This document shows, one piece after another, positions 24,401-36,400 of a stretch of 64,000 nucleotides of DNA (position 1 is the stretch's first letter; each line of letters begins with the position of its first letter). Under the pieces are notes generated by a model. That model saw only the letters and a list, made by a program, of their open reading frames with translations. It made no database searches and was not told the DNA's origin. This DNA is from Siphonodentalium dalli. Its lineage: Eukaryota > Mollusca > Scaphopoda > Gadilida > Siphonodentaliidae. The stretch lies in assembly GCA_032622095.1 (NCBI GenBank), contig CP136062.1, forward strand, positions 140,944,351 through 141,008,350, read 5' to 3'. Made by a program: the position numbers and the translations under genes.

Positions 24401-27400
24401 CTGAATGAGTGCTATTTCTCAACAGTTTACCGACAAATGGTATAATTCATTCCGGCTCCGATTCCGGCATAACATTTTTAATCAACGGCGCACAAATATA
24501 TTTGACGATTTAACATCCAAACAGTGATCAAAACTAATAGGGAATGCGGGGTAACAATCATTGATACCTTTTGATATCGTATCCTCGTTATCAAATTCAC
24601 CTTTCAGAGTATTTGTACGGCCTTAATGATTAAAATAACATGAGAAATAAACTGACTTGTGTTGTGTTTACTACGACGAAAATAGGTGTACACGGAAGCA
24701 ACGTAATTAATTCGTCGCGCGATTTCACCGTGCGAACTCCTTTCTGCATATATTACAGGCGGCACACTTAGATTTCTTATCTTTCTTTGAAAAATATTTC
24801 CACACAGGACTCGTTTGTTCGTCGTGTTCTGCCATGATTACAGGAAGTTGTGACAACCGAAACTACGGGTTTTCCCAACTTACCACGGTTGTCATTTCCG
24901 GTTTTTCCCCCCGACAACTGAAACCGAACTGATTCCACGGTTAACCGCCAATCTCTACCCTGCATGGAGTTTGCTGCATAGGCACAACAGCCAACATATA
25001 TACAGGTATGGTTAAAGGTTCCACATAGGGGTGTCCTAGTAGCTTTGAAGAGGGTAACCACCTACTAGAAAACAAATAAGGCTATCTGCTAGCTGTACAA
25101 ATGTACATATGGCCAGAGTTTTCTCAATGCTTGAAATCATTCAGCTGTGTTAGCAAATATTGGTAAGACTGTCCAGTCATACCCAGAAATATGCCCATGA
25201 CTTTAGGGCCCTGAAATTTGGGCATTTAATTTATGATTTGGGTATAGAACCATGAATCAATCGGGTGGTCACCCAAAAGATCCATGTGAAGTTTAGCGAC
25301 GATCGGACAAGTAGGGTGTCGTCTGTAGGGTGTACCAAAGGATTTAGTCATACAAAGAGTAAAATCCAAGATGGCCACTGGCGGCAATGTTTTTCAACAA
25401 AATTCAGAAATTTTGATGCTCCCATCTAGAGGTCACCCTGATGATTTATATGAATGTTGGTGATGATCAGATGAGGGATGTGGTCTGTGGTTGTGCCCAA
25501 GGATTTAGTCATGCAAAGAGTAAAATCCAAGATGTTTTATGTCAATACTAACATCCATGACAAATTTCATAATGATCAGACGAACACTCCGGCCTGTAGC
25601 CTGTGCTAGTGGATTGAATTTTGAAATCCAAGATGGTTGCTGGTCGCCATGTTTTTGGCCGACTGACCCCAAAATGACCCATTCCCATCTACATGTCAAT
25701 TCAATAGCCATGACAAATTTCATAATGATCCGACCAAAGGTACGACTTGTAGCCCGTGCCAAACGATTTAGTCATGCCAAACGATTTAGTCATGCAAAGA
25801 GTAAAATCCAAGATGTCTGCCAGTGGCCATGTTTTATGGCCAAATGGCCCCAAAATGACTCGTTCCATCAAAATGCTTGATTTGATATCTGTTCTTGGGT
25901 AATAATTGGATCAATCGCTATTATTAATGAAAGTTTGGTCTTGTTATTCTCTGATAGATCTTAAAGAAATATTATGTACTTGTTGGGGTGCGTGAAACTG
26001 ATAAGTTAGTGCTCAGGTGCTATGCCAACTGGAAGAATTTAGCTTTCTACCAACATCGCCGAAAATCTCAAGCAAATCGACCACAACACTCCATAGAAAA
26101 CATTGTCTGAACTACGCTCAATTGTAAATATTTACTACTCGATTCGGGATGCATCTATCGGCGATAAACTAATGAAACCCATTTTGCCATCGATAGTCGC
26201 TGCATTTAATTAGTATATAAGAATGACGGTGTGTGTTGTCAATTTGGATATAATATTTGTAAAATTAACTACTTTGAACAAGATTATTCTCGATTTCTAT
26301 TTGATCACCCTACTGGAGTGTTTCACATCACTTTAATATATACTACCTTGTCCTTATGAGCCATCAGGACATCCCAAACTTGCTCTATCTGGTTGGGGTA
26401 TACCCTCACACTATTCTGCATAAAATTCTGAAATGAATATTATAAAATTGATGCATATAACCTGTAAATACATTAAGGCTAATATGGATAGTGAGTGGCC
26501 TCTAATTTGTATCCCACAACTGATGGCCAATTTATCAAGATTTATTAAAACATTGAAAGTTTTCAGATGAAACAAGAATTGGCATACCCCAACACTGCCA
26601 AATTGAAACATGGTTAGGATGGAAACCAATTATAAAGTAAACAAAGAATGATGACTCTAGAATGGAAAATTAAACAACAACATTGGGCACACTTTTGAAA
26701 CCAGTCATGAGGGCGAACCTCAATATCCGGTAACCCATGGCTGAGATATTTGCCTGTACAGACAAAAACACCCACTATTTCAAGATGAATATAGAAGGAT
26801 AAATAAAACGCGAACAACATCTGTTGCTATTTTTTTTAAAGCAGTCATGATGGTGAACTTCCAGTGCTGGCCTTATGAAAAATCTGCAGGGGCTAAAATT
26901 CGCCCTCGCCAACATACTTTGCAGGGGCTAAAATATTTTGCAGGGGCAATTTCTGTTTTATGGGGTATTTATGTTGTAACATATGAAATACAAGTAAACT
27001 GACATATGTCATATTGCATATAACTTATTATGTGGTAAGTGATAATATTTAAATTTAATTAATTTATAATCATATATTAATTGTGAAATTATCAATGAAT
27101 GTTGTATAACTTATCAATGTTTAATAGAGTACTTTTATAAATGTTATACCATGTCTTGCATATATGGTATTGTTGTGTTTGTTCCTTTATGCCTGATCCA
27201 AGTGACCTACATGTATAATGGTTAACCAGAATCAGTCAATCATTATAATATATTTATATCATATATTACATGCTGTTATACTGTATAATACATGTATGAG
27301 GTGACATCATAAGATATTATTGTAAGTTAACCAGAATCAATCATTATGCCATACATATATTGTACATACATGTTTGTGTTTGTTCCTTTATACCTGAGTG

Positions 27401-30400
27401 ACCAAGTTAGTTACCTAACCAGAATCAATCATTATATCATGCATTTATTTGTTCCATACTTTTATCTATATAATCCATCGGTACATTCGCGGCTTCCGTA
27501 CATTTGTGAAATTTCGTCCACTTCTATCGCGTCAAAACATACATTATTCCGTACATATCATAAATTAAATCACTTCTATGTTTGTATCATCTCATAACCC
27601 ATCAATGCTATGTATAAATCACTCATTTCATGTAATTAATAGCACGATATCGCGATATTTATTCTTTGTTTTCGTCACTTCATTCAACTCATTTGTTTAC
27701 ATGTCAGCGAGCACTGTTGCGCGATTGGCGGATTCCTTCGTAGCCCCACCCATCGCTGTCAACAGCGCTCATCAAACCTTGTCGGTAAGGTATGATTTGC
27801 GGGTAGTACTGCACGTTCACAGTTAGGTCATGTAATCGTCAGTCTGTCACTGGTGACGGGTGTGTAGCATGGTTTTACCTAATTAGATATACCGGTGGCA
27901 GCCGACTGTTAACATAGCATGTGTCTCCTGCTTCAAATATGCGATGTCGCGATGCCTTATATGTTTTCAAACGGATAACTCATCAAAATTACTGCAAAAG
28001 TATGTTCGGTAGTGAATGTTGCGCGAGCGATATATCGCCCACGCCAAATTGAAATTGCGCGGGCGACGCGCGAGCGATAAAATCGCTCGCGCCATATTGC
28101 CAGGCCTGAACTTCCATTCCAAATTTCATTGAAATCGGATAACCAATGGCTGAGATATAGATCTGCGTGGACAGACAAACCGAAAGAGTCAATGACACTG
28201 TAGCTCAACTTGGGGCGGCATTAATTTTAAACTGAGCAGTCAATATAATGATAAAGAAGAATGAAAGTCAAAAAGTTTCAGTAAAGAGATTGTATTAAGT
28301 AGATGAACTTATTTTCATTTCAAACATGTCTCCAATAAATGTGGACTGCAGGGTGTGCCGATGGATTCAAATGTGAAATCCAAGATGGATGCTGGTGGCC
28401 ATGTTTTTTAACGAATTTCAGGAAAAATTTGATGGTTCCCATCTAGTGGTCAATAAGAAGATCGATTTGAATTTTGGTGACGATCGCATGAAGGATGTGG
28501 TCTGCAGGACGTGTCAAATGATTTAGTCATGCAAAGAGTCAAACTGACCTATTCCCCTATATTCTTTGTTTACATCTTTACAAACTAGCTCAAAACAGCT
28601 CAACAAGTAAAATAAGAGAATACGAACCACAAACTTTGCTTTCTTTTTAGGAATGTTTGGGTAATCTTTGAGCTTGTGTAGAACTGGTTTTAACTTTGGA
28701 TTGTTGCACTTTGCTATAGCTGCTTCAACTTGCTGAAAGGACAAATTTGTTTATAAATACAGAAGTGGTGAAACAAAAAGTACTAAACAGGATTTAACCC
28801 TTTACCCAACAACCCATTTACCCTGTGCCAATGCATTCTCTTATATATGCGAGTCGACCATAGGTCGCCTCGCATATATAAGAGAATGCATTGGCTTAAC
28901 ACATATTAAATTGTCAAAGAATGTAGAAAAATATTATAAAAATTGCTAAAAAATGTGAGAAAAAATTATAAATTTGTTAAAGAATGTAAGAAAAAATGGT
29001 AAAAAGTGTCTTAAAATTTTAAAGAATTTTTTTAGGCCAATGCATTCTCTTATATATGCGAGGCGACCTATGGTCGACTCGCATATATAAGAGAATGCAT
29101 TGGCACAGGGCATAACTGTAACCATCACAATGTGGTCAATGAACCGGTTCCAATGATATCCATATGTGTATGGTGTTATTGGGATATACGAAGATATTTT
29201 AGGCTGCTGAAACTTTATTTGGGCGTTTTTGGCCGTTCTGTTGGGTAAAGGGTTAAGGAGCTTATTCTCACTTATAATGATGTCTCTAGAAAGTGTATTT
29301 ATATTACCCTTGTAAAAACTGCAGTCATCACCTAAAAACCCAGAAACTGCATCACATGGTAATTGACCTTGTCTGGCCATGCAAATATTTCGGTAGATCA
29401 TTATATAGCTTGGACATTTACAGTATGTAACCACCATTTCCTAATAACTCTGGTTGGAATTGTAATGTTTGGAAATAGCTTGGAGGGAACTTTTATGGGA
29501 AAAACTTGGTTCTGGTAGGTCATAGACCAGCCTGGATTCTAGAGGTTTCAAATTGGGAGAAATAACTTCTCCCTATATGTTTATTAGGGAGAAGTTGACA
29601 GTTACCAGGGAGTGGTCATAAAGGCTGAAGTTCAATTTGCATCAGGCTTTTAGATTGGTGAAATTTGGGCACATCATGATGAACACCAGGTTTACTATGT
29701 GCCCCGAAAGTACCATATATAGGTTTATAAATTTTGGGTGTATTCTGAAGGGTGGTGTGTATATCAGTGAGTTATTTCTTAAATAAGTTAGTAAAATATG
29801 TCATCTTGCCTAATAAAAGTTTTATTAAAGTTCTAACTAAACATACATAAATAAAATAATAAGTTAGTATTCTCAGTATGCTTCTCTTGTTTTGGATATG
29901 TCAAATGCTCTTCATTTTACAATATGAATGACTTGCTTGACAATCTTGCATGGATCATTCAAACTTGCAAAGACAGAAATAAAATGTAGAAAAAAATGCC
30001 TTTCAGGTTAATATGTTGGGCACATTGTTCATCATCAATGTCAATTTTAAAGGCCTGAGGTACAAATGGAGGGTGAGGTACTGAACTGATCACAAGCAGT
30101 ATCGAAAACAAATCATAATAATAAACACGAAACTTTAAGATTTTGACTGGAGACCATGAATTTCAATAGCCATTAATAACTTATTGTGCATAAACTTAAT
30201 GAACTGAAATAATTATGGTGCTATTTACTTTCAAGCCTGCAAGCCTGTGTCTGTCATTTGCAGAATGAGGTCCCCAGAGGGTGATTGTATTGATGCTACG
30301 CTGCAAAGAGGGCTAGCATCACCAAATTCACCCTCTGGGGACCTCATTCTGCTTAGGCCTCATCTTCTGGGAAGTATCTATATTGTCTCAAATTAACATT

Positions 30401-33400
30401 GCTTTTAGATACCTTATCCCTTTTGGGAAGTTTAGCGGGATAGCATCACTAAATTCACCCTGTGGGGACCTCATTCTGCAAATGACAGATACATTATTTG
30501 CAAACTTGTTTACGTTGTTCATAACATATTGAAAACAGTTTGTTTACAGACCTCTGTCCATTTTTCTTGTTTGACTTCTCCTTTGTTGGCATTTGGCTTT
30601 GGTTTCCAATCCTGACCGGAATATTTCTCTTCTTCTGATATGCACTTAGTGTGTTCTTTGAAACTATCGCCTCTAAAAGCATGAGCAAAAATAACCTCAA
30701 GTAGTGTTAAGTTGGTATGTTGCGATGGCACAATTGCAGCTAATAACTAGAATGCACTCAGAGAGATGCCAACATGCGCAAAAATGTAATAAAAAATAAT
30801 TAAAACAATAATTTCACTGTATTTTACTTAATTTATTTAATTTAATTTAATTTAATGTTAGCAAAAAAAGACAATTACAATCTTCAATAATTTTATTTAG
30901 GGGATAACAGTGGGGTGTTATGTGATTTCGGAAAGGTACATGGCGAATATACTGTGGCAAATTTAGTTAATGGGCGACGGCAGAGCCGGAGCCCATTAAC
31001 GGGTATTTGCCACAGTATATTCGCCATGTACCTTTCCGAAATAACAAAACACCACACTGTTATCCTCATTCTAATGCTCTTCGAACTTAAAAATGTTATT
31101 TAGACAAACAAATGGCTCGTAATTATCAACGAAATGTGCGGCCATAGAAAACACTCAGCCAATTCACAACTTTTTATTTTAAATTTAATGCGCTAGATAA
31201 AATATAGTCCCCCAATTACCATCGCTCTTATCGTTAAAAATACTGATAAATATGAAAAATTGCCACCTCAAATAGAAATAAATATGCACAACAATTAGTT
31301 TCTGCATGTAACTGATGTCTTTTTCAGATGTTTACCACTTACAAATTGCGGTTTTGATTTTACCGCGATCTTGGAAGTTGAATTGAAACAATGGGAAATT
31401 GTTTACTCAATGCGATGTATTTCACGCCGTGTCTGTCGCGGTTTCATGTCAAGAAATTTGGTCAAATGATATCGAGACACTGACATTGGTGGGGTATAAC
31501 GTTGTGGTGTTTTGTATTTTCTGAAAGTACATGTATACAGGGCGAATGTACTGACTGTCAATTTTCGACAAAAGCCACATCGCTGGTTTGTTTATATAGC
31601 AACGAGCTAGTAACGGAAGTCAGTGCCAAGGGCGTCAACTCTATAATCTATTCCGTAACTTCGCTGGCATGTACTGCGTAAGGGTGACGTCATTGAGTGA
31701 AATCGGTAGGGTTACACCAATGTACGTACCTACGAATCTGACTGATCGCCATACTGTTGCGCGAGCGCACGTAAATATGATATTGGAGTAAATGCAATAT
31801 TTCAAATCAATCAACTGTAATAAATAAATTTTTCGACAATGTCAAACTGGTCAAATCCCTACAACTAAAACTTTATTGACATAAATACAAGTTGATTTTC
31901 CTTCGATTTGGAGACAGCTGCCATCTTTTATTGATTGAAAACAAGAAAAGTCATAATGCACATGCTTAATTACCACATAATGTTCATGCTATGGCTCAAA
32001 TTGCGTTGAAAATAGAATCTCTAAATTCATTCCAAGAGGTCATGCCAGGTCACTGCTCAATGTACGATTGGAGCATGGAGTAGAAATTTGAGTCCCATCC
32101 ACTCAAGCGATACAATCAGTTGATGTGTCATAAGCTGTGAATCCATTATACACTTTCGATTAGGACCCAAATTGCAATTTCACGACCAGATAGTAATTTC
32201 TGTTTTGTTTCGACCGATTGACTGCAAGCTTTATTGTATGCCTGGTGGGGATCAATTGCCAAAAGCCAAAAATGTTATGTAGGTGCCAATTTTTTTTGCA
32301 AACCGGAATTTTTTGTCGCAATTTAATTTTTTTATAGCAATTTGCTAAATTGGCAGCGCGAACCCTGATGCAAATAGACATGTTAAATTGCATCATGCTG
32401 GTTACACATGGAACTATTATGTGTTTACATATGTGATAACATGCATTGGGGAATTGCAATTTGAACTGGGTATCACCATATATGGAAGTTGTAAACCGCA
32501 CTCGCTCATAATCAAAACTACAAAGAAATTTTTTATTATAGGAGATTTTTGGCAAATATGATATCATGATTCAATGGTACATGTATTGTTGTGTGTATTT
32601 TTTGGTAATAAACTAATTTGGATAACTAAATCGGCAATTGGTGAAATTCTGTTGTCATCGCAACTAGATGATACTGGGACCATCAAATCGGATAATGCAT
32701 CTTTAAGCATATTTCAAATTCCATCTCTCAAAACTCCTCTGAAGCTGAAATGGATGCAGCCATGCAATTCTATATAAATTGTGTGCATTAACGGATACAA
32801 TGTAATGGAATCAATGATCATCACAACCCTATGAACGCCTTGGTGATATTGTAGTGTCATTCAATTTAAATGCAATGGTTTAGTTATTGGCAGTCGTTTT
32901 CTGTCTGCTTTTAGATTTTGATATTTCTTTGTTTTAATATCTTCTTTTAACACGTTCACTGCTGAAAACCAATGGGTAATTCCATCCCGTATGCCAACAT
33001 GGGATTTGATGTTTTGCCGATAGTAGATGATATTTTACGTCTGTATGAGTAATGGTTCGACCAATATCGGGTCATATGTTGCGGAAACATGTTATAAGAC
33101 TACAACGAGATAACTCGTAGTGACGTAGTCGGCACCTGGGACGGAATTTATTTGTGTTTCATCCCTGGTGCCAGCTACGAGTTATCTCGTAGGTAAATAC
33201 AATTACATTGTCAGTGTCTTAGATGACGAAGAGTGCTATACATGTACAAGCATATCGTATGTAAGACATGGTAAATTAATTTATATATGATAATTGGTAC
33301 AGACTACGTCGAATAAGACGTCAAAAAACATAATATGTATTTACCTACGAGATAACTCGTAGCTGGCACCAGCGATGACCACTGATGTGTTTCATCCCAG

Positions 33401-36400
33401 GTGCCGACTACGAGTTATCTCGTAGGAGCTTTATAACACGTTTCATCTTTCATTTGACCCGGATTTGATGGACAAAAAATGTATAAAGCACAATAAATCC
33501 TTTATATATACACAATGTGTCCGGGAATGGTCTAGTCGCACATGTATATCATGGTTCAGGGACGTACAGAAGAGGTCCTGGTGAATTGGAGTATCCTACC
33601 AAGATTTATATCTGGACCCCACCCCACGGGCTGTGGGAATCGTTGTATCTCAAGCCATCGTAATTATACATATAAAATCGATCAATGGGATCGTTGGGCA
33701 TGTATTGGCGCATACACCAACATTGCTTACGGTTTGTGTTATTATTTATGTGGTATGAACATTACTACAAGTTAACTCGTAGTAGCAGTCCCCATGGAAC
33801 TGTTTACTACGAGTTAACTCGTAGTGGCAGTGAACGTGTTAAGCTCTGAATAATATTTTAACCTACCCAGTTTTGCTAAAGTTGGTTAATTTAAAATGAA
33901 AACCGCATGCACTCTGAAAAAGATTCACTTTTTCTAAGTTAAAACCTAGCAGCTGTTCTTTGTCAAAATTCATTGGATTGAACTAAAATTTTAATTATGC
34001 TGTACATTCTCAATGTAGACCATGGACAATATTCATGAATTTTTTTCAAGAGAGTTTAACCCTTTAACCGCTGAATGGTTCTTCCATTTAGTTATAAAAT
34101 GAAATGTTGGAATGACCTAAATTATTAATTTGAGGGGTGTTCTGATATTAATGCAGAAGACAATAATATTCATATTCAGAGGGGAATATTCAGATAATAG
34201 CAAACAATTTTAGGTATTTGGTAAACTTTATGTTATCTGAGCATTCCCCAGGTACTTGTAAGTGATTATTTGGTCAAAGGGTTGAGTTATCATCTGGAGA
34301 AACAAATGAAAGTGTCAGTGACTCTGTAGATCAATATTAGGAGGGGATAATGTTATATGTTACAGCCATGGAGCGATAAGAAATGAGGAAAGTTGAAATG
34401 AGTAATACAGAGGACAACCAGAAGATCCATTATGTGGAGGTACAGAAAAATGTAACAAACAAACCTGTCGTCCAGACCATCCTATCAATCTAACCAGGTA
34501 CCCAATGTACATCTGGGGTAGATGGATTACTGGCTGTATTAGCTCTGCCAGTTTAGTGACTTGCTGACTACAGTAGAGACACAGTGAAGTGGAAACATCA
34601 CTGTAATAATCTTCACGAAGTTCACATGAGTTTGAATCCGCACTGATTTGCACTGTGCATATGCATACCAACGCGCAATGTGAGAATGCCTCCTCTTTGT
34701 ACTATGTGCAGGTCGGTGCTAGGGTGTTGCCTTCAGATCAGGTGCGGACATTAATGGCTGTCCATGGCAGGCCTGGAAATCTGAGGAGGGCTATTTGATA
34801 GCCCTCCTACAGCCCTCGCAACATTGACTCCAGGAGGGCTATTTTTAGCCCCCCTAAAGCCGGTCAAATCTTGCCAACATGAAATTCATTTTGTGAAATT
34901 AACCAGTTAGGACATATAACAAAAACTTTATCCTAATCTCTGACATCTTCTGGTATGTTCTCATCAACAAAGAACCAAACAGTGTTCAATACCACTAGAA
35001 ATATCCACTCGATTTCACTGGACAGATAACATTAATTCAATAGATGAGGGGAGTTAAGTCTAGGTGGGCTAATATTAGCCCTTCTAAGGCAACCCAAGAG
35101 GGATATTAATTTTCAGCCCTCTTCAAATTATCAAACCGCCATGCCTGAGTATCAACTCGGGTAAAATATCAAAACTGTAAAAGTTGAGGAGGGCTATAGC
35201 CCTCCTAGGCAAATCTAGGAGGGCTATTAATAGCCCTCCTGGATTTTCTAGATCGCCAGCCCTGCCATGGTTGGGATTAATTGATTACAAAATTTTGGCT
35301 GTAGGGCATGCCAAAATATTTAGTCATGCAAAGAGTAATATCCAAGATGGCTGCTGCTGACCATGATTTAAACAAATGACAGAAATATTTGATGGCTCCA
35401 ATCTACAGAGAACCCTGTAGAGCCATATTAAGTTTGGTGAAAAATCAGATGTGCTGAAGGATTAAGTCATTACAAAAAGTAAAAAAGGGCTCCCATCTTG
35501 TAGTCACCCCGAAGATGCATTTGAAGTTTGGTGACAATTGATGAGGCATGTGATCTGCAGGGTGTGGCAAAGGATTTAGTCATGCAATGTCAGAGTAAAA
35601 AATCCAAGATGGCTGCCAGCGGCCATGTTTTTGATCGAAAATCATTAAAATTTGATAGCTCCCATCTAGAGCCTAGAGGTGATCCTAAACATGCCTGTCA
35701 ATTTTCAAGAGATTTCTCCAATAATGCTGCCAGCCATTTTTTTCAAAACTCAGAAAAAATTGATAGGTCCCATCTATAGGTCAGCCTGAAGATCTGTATG
35801 TAGTTTTGATTCAATTGATAAAAAATGTTGGCTGTAGACGTGCCGAAGGATTTAGTAATAGAAAGAGTAAAATCCAAGATGGATGACAGTGGCCATGTTT
35901 TTCATAGAAAATCGTGCATATTCAATAGCTACCATCAAGATGTCACCCCAAAGATTTATGGAAGTTTGGGATCAACAGAATGAAAAATGTGGAATGTCAG
36001 CTGTGCCAAATGTTTTTGTCATGCAAAGAGTAAAATCCAAGAGGCTGCAAGCAGCAGTTCAAATTTGATAGCTCTCATCTAGAGTTGATCCTCAGTAAAC
36101 ATGGCGATGCATGTATATTTTCAAAACAATTTTCCACTAAATGTGGGATGTAGGGTGTGCCGATAAAGTAAAATGTGAAATCGAAGATGGTTGCTGGCGT
36201 TTTTAATAAATTTCGGAGGTCTAGAATTCACCCCGAAGATCCATATGAAGTTTGGTGACAATCGGATGAGGGATGTGGCCTGTAGATTGTGCCAAAGGTA
36301 ATTGTTGACAGACGCCAACCAATGGCAATATCTCAAACATCACAAAATCAAGTTGAGCTAAAAATGCACGGGTATTTTAATATCAAGAAAAGGGGAATAA

